64,000 nt of DNA. Source: Agrobacterium sp. RAC06 (lineage in GTDB: Bacteria; Pseudomonadota; Alphaproteobacteria; Rhizobiales; Rhizobiaceae). Below are positions 17,886 to 27,252 of the stretch, piece after piece (position 1 is the first letter of the stretch; the number at the start of each line of letters is the position of its first letter). The stretch spans positions 3,130,501 through 3,194,500 of the forward strand of contig NZ_CP016499.1 in NCBI RefSeq assembly GCF_001713475.1, in the 5' to 3' direction. The notes under the pieces are model-generated. The model was given only the letters and a program-made list of their open reading frames with translations, was not told where the DNA came from and made no database searches. Made by a program: the position numbers and the translations under genes.

Positions 17886-19079
17886 ATGAATGACATAGCC
17901 CACACCATCACTTCCCCGGCCGAACCAGCGCCGATCGTCACAAGGGAGAGGGCCGCTGTCGCCTTGCTCTTCTTCCTGAATGGCCTCGTCATCGGAGCCT
18001 GGGCACCGAAAATTCCGTTCTTCTCAGAGGCGCTCGGATTGTCGGAGTTGATGCTGGGCGTGATGATCTTCGTCTTCGGCGTGGGTTCGCTGGTGCTGAT
18101 GCCGATCGCCGGCATGCAGATTGCCCGTTACGGCTCGCGGCGCGTCGTGGAAGTGACCACGCTCTTGTTCATCCCGACCATCGTGCTCGTCACGCTGGTT
18201 GACAATATCTGGACGGGAGCCATCGCCATCTTCCTGTTCGGTGGCCTGACCGGGGCGATGGACGTGGCGATGAATGCCAATGCGGTCGAGGTCGAGCGCA
18301 ACATGCGCCGTTCGATCATGTCCTCCTGTCACGCCTTCTGGAGCCTTGGTGGGCTCTGCGGTGCGGCGACCGGCGGTTTTCTGATTGCCGCGCTCGGTGT
18401 CACTGGTCACGTGCTGCTTCTGGCAGCCGTCTGCGTCGTTCTCTTTCTTGTCGCCCGCCCGATGATCCTCTCGGACGCGCCGCATCCGAGTGACGAGCCG
18501 GCCAAGGCCAAGCTGCCGATGACGCCGCTGCCCTGGCTGATCGGCACGATCGCGCTGTTCTGCATGATCCCTGAGGGCACCGTGCTTGACTGGAGCGCGC
18601 TCTACCTGCGCAACGAGCTGAATGCTTCGACCGAGATGTCGGGCTTCGCCTTCGCGGCCTTCTCCCTCACCATGGCGGTCTGCCGCTTTGCGGGCGATTT
18701 CATCCGTGACCGCTTCGGTGCCGTGAATACACTGCGCTTCTGCGGTGTGGCTGCGATCATCGGGCTTGTCATGGCGGGCCAGTCTTCCAGCGTGACCTTT
18801 GCGCTGATCGGCTTTGCCATCACCGGAATCGGGATCTCGAACATGGTGCCGATCGCGTTTTCGGCGGGCGGCAACATTCCGGGGCTTGCACCCGGTGTTG
18901 GCCTCTCGGTCGTCACCACCATGGGCTATTCCGGCATCCTCTTTGCGCCATCGCTGATCGGGTTTGTGGCCGAGCACACGTCGCTGTCGAGTGTCTACAC
19001 AGCGATCCCAGCGCTGCTGATCGTGGTTCTGGCTCTCTCCAGGCTCGCGCGTCATGCGGACCGGGCGACAGGTCACTGA
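17886..19079 (+). CDS. MFS transporter, YbjJ-like
   Basis: This 397-residue inner-membrane protein has twelve predicted hydrophobic segments. The first segment carries LLFFLNGLVIGAWAPKIPFF, and NANAVEVERNMRRSIMSSCH (about 138-157) followed by FWSLGG is typical of the YbjJ-like subgroup of the major facilitator superfamily. The start ATG 17886 has GGGAGCAGG at good spacing. The substrate is unknown. A perfect palindrome 31 bases upstream could place it under a LacI-type repressor encoded elsewhere. It is followed by ispG on the same strand after about 130 bases, probably a separate transcript. Confidence 0.85.
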   Translation: MNDIAHTITSPAEPAPIVTRERAAVALLFFLNGLVIGAWAPKIPFFSEALGLSELMLGVMIFVFGVGSLVLMPIAGMQIARYGSRRVVEVTTLLFIPTIVLVTLVDNIWTGAIAIFLFGGLTGAMDVAMNANAVEVERNMRRSIMSSCHAFWSLGGLCGAATGGFLIAALGVTGHVLLLAAVCVVLFLVARPMILSDAPHPSDEPAKAKLPMTPLPWLIGTIALFCMIPEGTVLDWSALYLRNELNASTEMSGFAFAAFSLTMAVCRFAGDFIRDRFGAVNTLRFCGVAAIIGLVMAGQSSSVTFALIGFAITGIGISNMVPIAFSAGGNIPGLAPGVGLSVVTTMGYSGILFAPSLIGFVAEHTSLSSVYTAIPALLIVVLALSRLARHADRATGH

Positions 19080-19209
19080 AAGATGTGGGGACGTCGCTTT
19101 GGACAGACTTGCGCACGCGGGCATGTGAACGCGTAAAGGCGTCTTTCAGTTGACAAGCGATCGGCTTTGATCCACCTCCATGGCGATTGAGGCTTGCAGA
19201 GAAACAGCC

Positions 19210-20475
19210 ATGACCGCACCCCTGATCCCGCCCGCCGATGCCTTTGACCCCAAACCGCGCCGTTCGTCGGTCGCGGTGGAAGTGGGTGGCGTCATCATCG
19301 GTGGTGGAGCTCCTGTCGTCGTTCAGTCGATGACCAATACCGATACCGCAGATGTCGATGCGACCGTTGCCCAGGTTGCTGCCCTCTACAAGGCAGGCTC
19401 CGAGGTCGTCCGCATCACCGTCGACCGTGACGAGAGTGCCGCTGCCGTTCCAAAAATCCGCGAGCGCCTGCTCCGGCTCGGCATGGACGTGCCGCTGATC
19501 GGCGATTTTCATTACATCGGCCACAAGCTGCTCGCCGATCACCCGGCCTGCGCCGAGGCGCTCGCCAAGTATCGCATCAATCCCGGCAATGTCGGCTTCA
19601 AGGACAAGAAGGACAAGCAGTTCGCCGAGATCGTCGAGATGGCGATCCGTTACGACAAGCCTGTCCGCATTGGGGTCAACTGGGGTTCGCTCGATCAGGA
19701 GCTCTTGACCCGGCTTATGGACGAGAACGCTGCCAATGGTTCGCCGCTTTCGGCGCGCCAGGTGACGCGTGAGGCGATCGTGCAATCCGCGCTCCTGTCG
19801 GCCGAGCTTGCCGAAGAGATTGGCTTGCCCCGTAACCGCATCATTCTCTCGGCCAAGGTCAGCCAGGTGCAGGACCTGATCGCCGTCTATTCGATGCTCG
19901 CCGAGCGCTCGAACCATGCTCTGCATTTGGGGCTTACCGAGGCCGGCATGGGCTCGAAGGGCATCGTCGCCTCGTCCGCGGCCATGGGCTACGTGCTGCA
20001 GCATGGTATCGGTGATACGGTTCGCGTGTCGCTCACCCCGGAACCGAATGGTGATCGGACCCGTGAAGTCCAGGTTGCCCAGGAACTGCTGCAAGTCATG
20101 GGCTTCCGTCAGTTCGTGCCTGTTGTCGCGGCCTGTCCGGGTTGCGGTCGCACGACATCGACGGTCTTCCAGGAACTCGCCCAGAAGATCCAGGACGACC
20201 TGCGCAAGAACATGCCGGTCTGGCGTGAAAAGTATCCGGGTGTCGAGGGCCTGAACGTTGCGGTCATGGGCTGCATCGTCAATGGTCCTGGCGAAAGCAA
20301 GCATGCCGATATCGGCATCTCGCTTCCGGGCACCGGGGAAAACCCGGCGGCTCCCGTGTTCATCGACGGCGAGAAGGCGATGACTCTGCGCGGCCCGAAC
20401 ATCGCAGCCGATTTCGAGGCGCTGGTGGCAGACTATATCGAGAAGCGTTACGGCCAGAAGTCGGCGGCTGAGTGA
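19210..20475 (+). CDS. ispG: 4-hydroxy-3-methylbut-2-enyl diphosphate synthase (flavodoxin/ferredoxin)
   Basis: This is the penultimate enzyme of the non-mevalonate (MEP) isoprenoid pathway. It reductively converts methylerythritol cyclodiphosphate to HMBPP with a [4Fe-4S] cluster. The 421 residues include the N-terminal barrel ([20 protein letters not shown] near the start, then NPGNVGF) and the C-terminal cluster-binding motifs CPGCGRT and [12 protein letters not shown], which hold the three cysteine ligands. I chose ATG 19210 over in-frame ATG 19180 because AGAGAA precedes it closely and the protein then matches family N-termini; the difference is ten residues. ispA (prenyl chain elongation) lies about 3 kb away on the other strand. 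Confidence 0.95.
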   Translation: MTAPLIPPADAFDPKPRRSSVAVEVGGVIIGGGAPVVVQSMTNTDTADVDATVAQVAALYKAGSEVVRITVDRDESAAAVPKIRERLLRLGMDVPLIGDFHYIGHKLLADHPACAEALAKYRINPGNVGFKDKKDKQFAEIVEMAIRYDKPVRIGVNWGSLDQELLTRLMDENAANGSPLSARQVTREAIVQSALLSAELAEEIGLPRNRIILSAKVSQVQDLIAVYSMLAERSNHALHLGLTEAGMGSKGIVASSAAMGYVLQHGIGDTVRVSLTPEPNGDRTREVQVAQELLQVMGFRQFVPVVAACPGCGRTTSTVFQELAQKIQDDLRKNMPVWREKYPGVEGLNVAVMGCIVNGPGESKHADIGISLPGTGENPAAPVFIDGEKAMTLRGPNIAADFEALVADYIEKRYGQKSAAE

Positions 20476-20551
20476 GCTTGCTGGCCAACTTTTTGTTGCC
20501 GCAATTTCACGGTTGACGGATTATCAGCCGAATCCTGGAGGGACACCGAGC

Positions 20552-21217
20552 ATGATCAAGAAGATCGCCATTCTCGCGCTGTGCGCGACCTATCTGAGTT
20601 CCTGCACCACGACCGACCCCTATACGGGGCAGCAGAAGGTGTCCAACACGGCGGGCGGCGCGGCGCTGGGCGCTGCCGTTGGCGCGCTCGGTGGCCTCGC
20701 TGTCGGCGGTTCGCCGGAAGGCCGCCGCAACGCAGCCCTCATCGGTGCCGGTATCGGTGCGCTGGCGGGTGGTGCCATTGGCAATTACATGGACCAGCAG
20801 GAAGCCGAACTGCGCGCCCAGCTGCAGGGAACCGGGATCTCGGTCACCCGCGTCGGCGATCGCATCATCCTGAACATGCCGTCGAACATCACCTTCAACA
20901 CCGATCAGGATGCGGTCATGCCGCAGTTCTACCCGACCCTGAACTCTGTCGCGATCGTGCTGCGCAAGTTCGACCGGACGCTGATCGATATCAACGGTCA
21001 CACCGATTCGACCGGCAGCCAGGCCTATAACCAGGGTCTGTCCGAGCGCCGCGCCATGTCGGTTGCCGGCTATCTCAACAGCCAGGGCGTCGACCCGCGC
21101 CGTGTTTCGGCTGTCGGCTTCGGCCCGAACCAGCCGATTGCATCCAACGCGACACCGGACGGCCGTGCGCAGAACCGCCGCGTGGAAATCCAGATCTCGC
21201 CGCTTACCCAGGGCTGA
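20552..21217 (+). CDS. OmpA-family outer-membrane lipoprotein with glycine zipper
   Basis: This 221-residue lipoprotein probably links the outer membrane to peptidoglycan. The N-terminal signal ends with lipobox LSSC (Cys18). Residues about 35-85 are Gly/Ala-rich with zipper spacing (GAAVGALGGLAVGG, then GAGIGALAGGAIGN). The C-terminal OmpA-like domain (about 105-215) carries the peptidoglycan-binding signature DSTGSQAYNQGLSERRA. ATG 20552 follows GGAGGG. The family includes YiaD-like proteins. It sits alone between ispG and a terminator at 21241-21269. Confidence 0.92.
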   Translation: MIKKIAILALCATYLSSCTTTDPYTGQQKVSNTAGGAALGAAVGALGGLAVGGSPEGRRNAALIGAGIGALAGGAIGNYMDQQEAELRAQLQGTGISVTRVGDRIILNMPSNITFNTDQDAVMPQFYPTLNSVAIVLRKFDRTLIDINGHTDSTGSQAYNQGLSERRAMSVAGYLNSQGVDPRRVSAVGFGPNQPIASNATPDGRAQNRRVEIQISPLTQG

Positions 21218-21240
21218 TCTGCCATTGAAACACTTTCGAG

Positions 21241-21269
21241 AGGCGCCGCAGCCCATGCGGCGCCTTTTT
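21241..21269 (+). terminator. Rho-independent terminator after OmpA-like lipoprotein gene
   Basis: A 10-bp GC-rich stem (AGGCGCCGCA / TGCGGCGCCT, 5-base loop) is followed by a T run (21265-21269), 23 bases after the lipoprotein stop codon. Confidence 0.9.
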
Positions 21270-21273
21270 CGTT

Positions 21274-21906
21274 TCAGCGGAAGGTCAGCATCTTGACGCC
21301 TGCGGTCGCAAACAGGACCGCCAGCGTTCCATCGATGTAACGACGCGCCGCGCGGTAGATGCGCAGTGCCCCGGGCGTTGAGAACAACAATGCGTAGCCC
21401 ATGAAGACAATGAAGCCGGTCATAAGGCAGCCGCAGACGATGATCGCAACGGCAACCGGTGTGGCATTGGCCGGCAGGCCGAGCGAGATGATGGCGAGCC
21501 AGGCAAAGATCGCCTTGGGGTTCGTCAGGTGGATCGCATAGCCCATCAGAAAAGTGCGTTTCAGGCTCGAAGCGGCCTTGGTCAGGGAAAGCGGGTCAAT
21601 GCTGCTCGCGGCGGAGCGGAATGCGCGCCAGGCGAGATAGAGCAGATAGAGCCCTCCGAGGATCCGCATCAGGATCAGCGCCTGCGCATATTGCGACAGG
21701 ACCGCGGCCAGCCCTAGGGAGGCGGCAATCGCCCAGGTCATCGATCCGCAAAAGATGCCCGCCGCAATCGTCAGGCCGTGCCTCCGTCCCTGGCCAAGCG
21801 AGGCGGAAGCGATCGCCATGGTGGCCGGACCGGGGCTCAAGACTGCCACGAGGTAGACGAGATAGGCGGTCACGACCTGAGGCCAGTGTTGCAGGATTTC
21901 AGTCAC
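21274..21906 (-). CDS. LysE-family amino-acid exporter (RhtB type)
   Basis: This 210-residue inner-membrane protein has about six hydrophobic segments. It carries the LysE/RhtB hallmark YLVAVLSPGPATMAIASASL near residue 20 and NPKAIFAWLAIISLG in the middle. I chose GTG 21906 (protein MTEILQHWPQVV) because GGAG sits seven bases upstream; an upstream GTG two codons earlier is too close to that site. The longer open frame upstream is not family-like. It probably exports an amino acid or derivative; the substrate is unknown. It shares the 21241-21269 hairpin region as a convergent terminator with the OmpA lipoprotein gene. Confidence 0.86.
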   Translation of the reverse strand: MTEILQHWPQVVTAYLVYLVAVLSPGPATMAIASASLGQGRRHGLTIAAGIFCGSMTWAIAASLGLAAVLSQYAQALILMRILGGLYLLYLAWRAFRSAASSIDPLSLTKAASSLKRTFLMGYAIHLTNPKAIFAWLAIISLGLPANATPVAVAIIVCGCLMTGFIVFMGYALLFSTPGALRIYRAARRYIDGTLAVLFATAGVKMLTFR

Positions 21907-21968
21907 GGGCACGCTCCGGCTCTCACTAAAGTTGCAGGAGCGTAGCGCTTTCCGGCGCGGACGACACG

Positions 21969-23024
21969 TCAGATGATTTGATCGATCGCGTCCAGAAACT
22001 GATGGCATTCCTCTGTCGTGCCGATTGTCACGCGGAGGAAGTCCGAAATGCGCGGCTTGTTGAAGTGGCGAACTAGGACCGCTCGCTCACGCAGACCTTT
22101 TTGCAGAACGGCACCCTGATGCGCCGGATGGCGGGTGAAGACGAAGTTCGTCGATGACGGCAGGACCTCGAAGCCACGGGTCTCTAGCGCCTTTGTCACC
22201 ATGTCGCGGTTGGCGATGATCTTGCTGCGTGCCTCGTCAAACCACATCTCGTCCTCGATCGCCGCGGTTGCAGCGGCCTGGGCCAGCATGTCGACGGGAT
22301 AGGAGTTGAAGCTGTCCTTCATCCGCTCCAGCGCCTCGATCAGCGGCCGCTGGCCGAGCGCAAAGCCGACGCGCAGGCCTGCGAGCGAGCGGGATTTCGA
22401 GAAGGTCTGGACAACGAGCAGGTTGTCGTAGCGCGGAATCAGCGAAGCTGCCGTCTCTGCGCCGAAATCGACATAGGCCTCGTCGATCACCACGACCTGA
22501 TCAGGGTGCGAGGCGACCAGCTTTTCGATCTCAGACAGCGGGAGAGCGATGCCGGTCGGGGCGTTGGGATTGGCAAGGATGATTGCACCGCAAGGGCGGT
22601 CGTAATCGCCGATACGCACGCGCAGGCCCTCGTCCAGCGGGATCTCCTCGACCTTGACCTCGAAGAGACGGGCATAGGTCTTGTAGAAGCTGTAGGTGAT
22701 GTCGGGATAGAGGAGCGGCGCGTCGTGCTTCAGCAGGCCTGCGAAGGTGAAGGCCAGCACTTCATCAGAGCCGTTGCCGACGAAAACCTCGTCCATGGTC
22801 AGGTCGAAGCGCTTCGCGATGGCCTCGCGCAGGGCCGTGGACGCCGGATCGGGATAAAGGCGCAGACGCTCACCGGACGTGGCTGCGATCGCGTCCAGCA
22901 CCTTCTGCGAGGGTCCGTATGGGCTCTCATTGGTGTTGAGTTTGACCAGACCCGGGATTTTCGGCTGTTCGCCGGCGACATAGGGTTCCAGTGCGTGGAC
23001 GGCGGACGACCAGAAACGGCTCAT
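21969..23024 (-). CDS. hisC: Histidinol-phosphate aminotransferase
   Basis: This PLP-dependent class I/II aminotransferase converts imidazole-acetol phosphate and glutamate to histidinol phosphate. It has 351 residues, the family length. It shows KLNTNESPYGPS (28-39), NPNAPTG (152-158), the PLP-binding lysine in TFSKSRSLAGLR (Lys210), and the arginine near the C-terminus in LVRHFNKPRISDFLRVTIG. The start ATG 23024 comes one base after the ispA stop codon, so the two are almost certainly one transcript. The frame extends far upstream inside ispA, but that part is out-of-frame ispA. Because HisC paralogues also use aromatic amino acids, a role in phenylalanine or tyrosine synthesis is possible. 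Confidence 0.9.
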   Translation of the reverse strand: MSRFWSSAVHALEPYVAGEQPKIPGLVKLNTNESPYGPSQKVLDAIAATSGERLRLYPDPASTALREAIAKRFDLTMDEVFVGNGSDEVLAFTFAGLLKHDAPLLYPDITYSFYKTYARLFEVKVEEIPLDEGLRVRIGDYDRPCGAIILANPNAPTGIALPLSEIEKLVASHPDQVVVIDEAYVDFGAETAASLIPRYDNLLVVQTFSKSRSLAGLRVGFALGQRPLIEALERMKDSFNSYPVDMLAQAAATAAIEDEMWFDEARSKIIANRDMVTKALETRGFEVLPSSTNFVFTRHPAHQGAVLQKGLRERAVLVRHFNKPRISDFLRVTIGTTEECHQFLDAIDQII

Positions 23025-23025
23025 G

Positions 23026-23940
23026 CTATTTCTTCCTGTATGCGATGAAATGGGCGGCTTCCTTGAGCGGCTCGGCCTGTTCGCCGTAGGGCTCAAGGAG
23101 TGCGTTGGCTTCGGCGACCAGCCGGTCGAGTTCGGCGCGGGCCCAGTCGGTGCCCTTGAGGCCGACCAGCGTCGCCTTGCCCTTGGCCGCGTCCTTGCCT
23201 GTTGCCTTGCCAAGGGTGGCGGCATCCGAGGTAATGTCGAGCAGATCGTCGGCCAGCTGGAAGGCGCGGCCGATGATTTCGCCAAAGCGGCGCAGGCGAT
23301 CGCGGTCTTCCGCCAGGCGACCGGCGATGATGGCGCCTGCCTCACAGGCAAACCGCAGTAGCGCGCCCGTCTTCATGGCCTGCAGCGTCACGATGCCTGC
23401 TTCGTCGGGCTGATCCGTCTCGGCAGCGAGATCAAGCATCTGGCCACCAGCCATGCCGCCGATTCCGGCTGCTCGTGAGAGCTCGAGGACAAGGGCGAGT
23501 TTGGCTGTGTCGGGCAGGGGTGTTTCCGGTGAAGCGATGATGTCGAAGGCGTAGGTCAGCAGACCATCGCCGGCGAGGATCGCGGTTGCTTCGTCATACT
23601 GTCTGTGAACCGTCGGCTTGCCGCGGCGCAGGTCGTCGTCGTCCATGGCGGGCAGATCGTCATGGACGAGCGAATAGCTATGCAGGCATTCGAGCGCACA
23701 GCCGACCTGAAGGGCTGCCTCTTCGCTTCCGCCGAAAAGGCGTGCCGCCTGCATCACCAGATAAGGCCGAAGGCGCTTGCCACCGTTCAGGGCGCCGTAA
23801 TGCATGGCCTCGATCAGCCGCCGGGGGCGAGCGACTTCCGCCGGACGCGGCGTTGCGTCCAGCAGGATGTCCAGCCTCGCCTCGACGAGTGTGGCGTGGG
23901 CGTTCAGGCTTTTTTCAAAGGCATCGGCGCTCTTGGTCAT
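23026..23940 (-). CDS. ispA: Polyprenyl synthetase (farnesyl diphosphate synthase type)
   Basis: This 304-residue all-alpha prenyltransferase condenses IPP with allylic diphosphates to make geranyl or farnesyl diphosphate. It has GGKRLRP (53-59), the first aspartate-rich motif [17 protein letters not shown] (94-110) and the second [10 protein letters not shown] (about 226-235). ATG 23940 gives a full N-terminus. It is transcribed leftward with hisC one base downstream. The product chain length cannot be fixed by eye; farnesyl diphosphate synthase is most likely from size and motif spacing. Confidence 0.9.
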   Translation of the reverse strand: MTKSADAFEKSLNAHATLVEARLDILLDATPRPAEVARPRRLIEAMHYGALNGGKRLRPYLVMQAARLFGGSEEAALQVGCALECLHSYSLVHDDLPAMDDDDLRRGKPTVHRQYDEATAILAGDGLLTYAFDIIASPETPLPDTAKLALVLELSRAAGIGGMAGGQMLDLAAETDQPDEAGIVTLQAMKTGALLRFACEAGAIIAGRLAEDRDRLRRFGEIIGRAFQLADDLLDITSDAATLGKATGKDAAKGKATLVGLKGTDWARAELDRLVAEANALLEPYGEQAEPLKEAAHFIAYRKK

Positions 23941-24078
23941 TCCGGCTATTTGGCACGCTACCCCTGGTCAGGCAACGGGAAATTGAGCCGGGGAAAGAGG
24001 CGGAAGCGCGCACCCAGACTGGTCATTTGCCAAGAGGGCGGCTATGAGGGGCCATCATCGATCACGGACCCCACTTCA

Positions 24079-24819
24079 TTGACACTGGAAGTCGAGGCAT
24101 TGGAGCAAGACGAGAAGTTTGCGCCCGAGAAGAAGCGGCGGCGTCGGCCCCGGATCGTCCGGGCCGTGCTCATTGCACTCTTCATCTTCCTCGCCGCGCC
24201 TTACCTTCTCATTCTGCTCTATCGTCTGGAGTTTGTCCGGCCGGTCTCGACGCTGATGCTGGCGGATCTCGCCACCTTGCAAGGCTACGATCGTCGCTGG
24301 GTGGAGTTCGAGGATATCTCGCCGAATGTCGTGCGGGCCGTCATGATGTCGGAGGACGGCCAGTACTGCAATCACGGCGGGGTGGACTGGACCCAGCTGC
24401 AGTCCGTGATCGACGACGCAATGGCGGGTGAGGCGACGCGCGGCGCCAGCACGATCCCGATGCAGACAGCGAAGAACCTGTTCCTGTGGAACGGTCGCTC
24501 TTTCATTCGCAAAGGCCTCGAACTGCCCCTGGCGCTGGCGCTGGATGCTGCCTGGCCGAAGGAGCGGACGATGGAGATTTATCTCAATGTCGCCGAATGG
24601 GGTCCGGGTATCTACGGCATCGAAGCGGCTGCGCAGCATCACTTCAAGACGTCGGCCGCGAAGCTCAGTCGCCAGCAGGCGGCCCTTCTCGCCGTCTCCC
24701 TCCCCAATCCGATCGATCGTGTCGCGAGCAAGCCGGGGCCGGGTCTGAGGCGTCTGGCCGGGGTCGTCGATCGTCGTGCGCGCGCCTCGGGTGATTACAT
24801 CACCTGTCTTTATGGCTGA
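24079..24819 (+). CDS. mtgA: Monofunctional biosynthetic peptidoglycan transglycosylase
   Basis: This is a GT51 glycosyltransferase that polymerises lipid II into glycan strands in the periplasm while anchored by one N-terminal membrane segment (about residues 24-48, [20 protein letters not shown]). The GT51 motifs are visible: the catalytic-glutamate stretch [18 protein letters not shown], then [16 protein letters not shown], and [20 protein letters not shown]. The start is uncertain. TTG 24079 gives 246 residues but lacks a good ribosome site, and TTG 24100 has GGAA nine bases upstream. The open frame runs back to 23605, but that part is antisense to ispA. It is divergent from ispA. Confidence 0.9.
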   Translation: MTLEVEALEQDEKFAPEKKRRRRPRIVRAVLIALFIFLAAPYLLILLYRLEFVRPVSTLMLADLATLQGYDRRWVEFEDISPNVVRAVMMSEDGQYCNHGGVDWTQLQSVIDDAMAGEATRGASTIPMQTAKNLFLWNGRSFIRKGLELPLALALDAAWPKERTMEIYLNVAEWGPGIYGIEAAAQHHFKTSAAKLSRQQAALLAVSLPNPIDRVASKPGPGLRRLAGVVDRRARASGDYITCLYG

Positions 24820-24891
24820 GATCAGAAGCTTTCGTTGGTCGGAACCACTCCCTCGCGTCTAGGATCGGTTCTCGACAACGCGGAGCGCGCC

Positions 24892-25539
24892 ATGGACGAC
24901 CTGATCCTCTACATCGCCAACAAGAACTACTCCTCCTGGTCGTTTCGGCCCTGGATCGCGATGACGGCCGCCGGCATACCGTTTCGCGAAGAACTGATCC
25001 CCTTCGGGCCGGGTGCCACGCATCCTCAGTTCCGTGAGCTTTCGCCGACGGGCAAGGTGCCTGTGCTGCATCACGGCTCTGTCCGGGTCTGGGAATCGCT
25101 CGCCATCATCGAATATGTCGCCGAGCTCTATCCCGATGCCGGGCTCTGGCCTGCGGATCGCGAGAGCCGGTCGCTCGCGCGATCCATCTCGATGGAAATG
25201 CTATCCGGGTTCCGAGCCTTGCGCAGCGCTTGCCCGATGAACCTGCGGCGGCCCGTGAGGGCGATCCCGTTGCCCGAGGGGGTGGCGGCCGATGTCGCCC
25301 GCATCGAGGCGATCTGGCGGGAGATGCGGAAACGGTCGGGCGGGCCCTTCCTGTTCGGCGCCTTTTCCGCGGCGGATGCCATGTTCGCGCCTGTCGTGAA
25401 TCGCTTTGCAGCCTACGATCTGGTAGGAGATGCAGAGACGGCCGCCTATATGGATGCCATGCGAGCGCATCCGGCCTGGCGTAGCTGGGAGACGGCGGCA
25501 CTTGCTGAACCCTGGATCGTGCCCGAAGACGAGGCCTGA
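24892..25539 (+). CDS. Glutathione S-transferase family protein
   Basis: This 215-residue soluble protein has an N-terminal thioredoxin-like domain (about 1-80, NKNYSSWSFRPWIAM, then TGKVPVLHHG and VWESLAIIEYVAE) and an all-helical C-terminal domain. The NKNYSSWS opening is typical of a bacterial GST subgroup related to maleylacetoacetate isomerase and YfcF. ATG 24892 follows GGAG (24882-24885) at six bases; the upstream ATG 24835 lacks a site. The substrate is unknown; it probably conjugates or reduces electrophiles with glutathione. It lies 72 bases after mtgA on the same strand. Confidence 0.87.
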   Translation: MDDLILYIANKNYSSWSFRPWIAMTAAGIPFREELIPFGPGATHPQFRELSPTGKVPVLHHGSVRVWESLAIIEYVAELYPDAGLWPADRESRSLARSISMEMLSGFRALRSACPMNLRRPVRAIPLPEGVAADVARIEAIWREMRKRSGGPFLFGAFSAADAMFAPVVNRFAAYDLVGDAETAAYMDAMRAHPAWRSWETAALAEPWIVPEDEA

Positions 25540-25695
25540 GCGGGCCTCGGTTAGATTCGAAAAAAGTGGCCCGGGGTCTGGTCAAACCGACTTCGGGCAT
25601 GTATAAGCCCGCCAAATTCCGAGTTCGAGACGTGTTCTGTCCGGTCTCATAGAGGCCGAATAAACCCGTCTTGCCCGTCACGTGGAGTAACGAAA

Positions 25696-25881
25696 ATGGC
25701 TGTACCAAAAAGAAAAACAAGCCCGTCCAAGCGCGGTATGCGCCGCTCTGCTGACGCGCTGAAGGCATCGACTTATGTCGAAGACAAGAACTCCGGCGAA
25801 CTGCGCCGCCCGCACCATATCGATCTGAAGACCGGTATGTATCGCGGCCGTCAGGTTCTGACGCCGAAGGAAAGCGCATAA
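25696..25881 (+). CDS. rpmF: 50S ribosomal protein L32
   Basis: This 61-residue basic ribosomal protein has the L32 signature at the N-terminus ([20 protein letters not shown]) and the alphaproteobacterial C-terminus with [20 protein letters not shown]. The zinc-binding cysteines of some L32 proteins are absent, as is common in this group. GGAG lies about ten bases upstream of the ATG. It is followed after 29 bases by a strong terminator, so it is likely monocistronic. Confidence 0.97.
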   Translation: MAVPKRKTSPSKRGMRRSADALKASTYVEDKNSGELRRPHHIDLKTGMYRGRQVLTPKESA

Positions 25882-25910
25882 TTCCTGCGCTTTGACTGAC
25901 TAGTTTGAAG

Positions 25911-25934
25911 GGCCGGCGCTTGCGCCGGCCTTTT
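25911..25934 (+). terminator. Rho-independent terminator after rpmF
   Basis: A 9-bp stem GGCCGGCGC / GCGCCGGCC with a TT loop is followed by TTTT. Confidence 0.9.
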
Positions 25935-26014
25935 CATTTGTCATTTGGCATAGTTAAATTGCGCCGCGCCCGCCGCGGAGCCGGACGGGATCGCAGTGCA
26001 AGGAAGGATTCCGC

Positions 26015-26410
26015 ATGCTGATTGCCGTGCCGCTGATGATCGTTCCCTTCATCTTCTACAACGCCGTGATGCTCGGAAGCGGGATTGCCGCCTTCTCGAC
26101 AGTGATCATGACCGTGCCGATGCTGTCGGGTGCCGTCTGGACGATGACGCTCGGCGATCTCGTCATCCTGTCGGCGCTGATCGCCCTGTTTTTCGAGGTG
26201 TTGAAAGCGACGCTGAGTACCCGGGGGTCGCTGATGAACCACATGTTTTCCATGGTGGTCTTTATCGGCTTTCTCGTCGAATTCCTGCTCGTGCGCGACG
26301 CAGCAACGCAGCTGTTCTTCAGCCTGATGGTCATCGCCTTCATCGATGTCGTTGCAGGCTTCACGATCTCCAATCGGGCCGCCGGACGGGACGTCTCGAT
26401 CGGGCTCTGA
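26015..26410 (+). CDS. Small integral membrane protein of unknown function
   Basis: This 131-residue very hydrophobic protein has about four membrane segments (near residues 2-22, 26-44, 47-67 and 85-122) and almost no soluble domain. I do not recognise a characterised family, though its even, clean reading frame and AAGGAAGG ribosome site upstream of ATG 26015 support a real gene. It sits alone between the rpmF terminator and the phaR terminator, convergent with phaR. A link to polyhydroxybutyrate metabolism is only suggested by position. Confidence 0.75.
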   Translation: MLIAVPLMIVPFIFYNAVMLGSGIAAFSTVIMTVPMLSGAVWTMTLGDLVILSALIALFFEVLKATLSTRGSLMNHMFSMVVFIGFLVEFLLVRDAATQLFFSLMVIAFIDVVAGFTISNRAAGRDVSIGL

Positions 26411-26421
26411 TCCCCAATATG

Positions 26422-26443
26422 AAAAAGGCCCCTTCCGGGGCCT
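26422..26443 (-). terminator. Rho-independent terminator downstream of phaR (leftward)
   Basis: The stem AGGCCCC / GGGGCCT with a 4-base loop lies just past the phaR stop. Read leftward it is followed by a T run (A run at 26422-26426 on the given strand). It may also help end the rightward membrane-protein transcript. Confidence 0.85.
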
Positions 26444-26449
26444 CGCTCT

Positions 26450-27028
26450 TCAAAGATTGTCGAGTTTGTTCTGCAGGGAGCGCAACTGCTCCTTCAACTC
26501 GTCGATATCCTTGGCTTCCGCCTTCTTGGTTTCCTTGGCTGGCTGCTGGCCACCGAGGAAGGGCGAGAACATCTGCATGGCCTGCTGGAACATATCGGTG
26601 TTGCGTTTGACCTGCTCCTCCATCAGCTGGATCGGCATCTGCAGGTTCTTGGACAGTGGATGGTCACCGAAGGCCTTGGTCATCTGCTCGCGCATCTGGG
26701 TCTGCTGTTCGGTGAAGGCTTTCATCGAATGCTCGAGGAAGCTCGGGACGACCATCTGCATCTGATCGCCATAGTAGCTGATGAGCTGGCGCAGGAAGGA
26801 GATCGGCAGCAAGGTATTGCCGGTCTTGGATTCCTGTTCGAAGATGATCTGGGTCAGGACGGAATGCGTGATGTCGTCACCGGACTTGGCATCCTGCACA
26901 ACGAAATCCTCGCCCTTCTTGACCATCTTGGCGAGGTCCTCAAGGGTGACGTAGGTGCTGGTCCCGGTATTGTAGAGGCGTCGATTGGCGTACTTCTTGA
27001 TAACGATTTCGCCATCGGCTTTGGCCAT
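26450..27028 (-). CDS. phaR: Polyhydroxyalkanoate synthesis repressor PhaR
   Basis: This 192-residue regulator binds DNA and PHB granules and represses phasin and synthesis genes. The N-terminal PHB/PHA accumulation regulator domain (about 8-70) begins VIKKYANRRLYNTGTSTYVT, and a second conserved block follows (LLPISFLRQLISYYGDQMQM, about 93-112). The C-terminus (about 165-192) is Lys/Glu-rich and likely coiled coil. ATG 27028 is preceded by an AGGAGA-like site. It is divergent from phaA across 224 bases, the usual rhizobial arrangement (also called aniA). Confidence 0.93.
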   Translation of the reverse strand: MAKADGEIVIKKYANRRLYNTGTSTYVTLEDLAKMVKKGEDFVVQDAKSGDDITHSVLTQIIFEQESKTGNTLLPISFLRQLISYYGDQMQMVVPSFLEHSMKAFTEQQTQMREQMTKAFGDHPLSKNLQMPIQLMEEQVKRNTDMFQQAMQMFSPFLGGQQPAKETKKAEAKDIDELKEQLRSLQNKLDNL

Positions 27029-27252
27029 TTCTGTCTCCTAACCCGTCGTTTTTCGATTGTTTTTGCTCTTCCCGAAGTCAAGTGTAAGCGCAAATTCAGT
27101 CCGGTGACAATCTCTTTGTGCGATGCAGGATCGGCATTTGACGAAAGACAGGAAAGCGCAACCAAAGAACGAGAATGTCGGGCTTATCTTGTTTGACACC
27201 GGCGGCAGTCTTTGTCAGTTTCTCCTCAATCACAAAACCCGAGGAGACCTCC

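Noticed and set aside
27029..27252. Possible PhaR operator between phaR and phaA
   Set aside because: A weak ATGC-N7-GCAT pair near 27123-27137 is too short to separate from chance.
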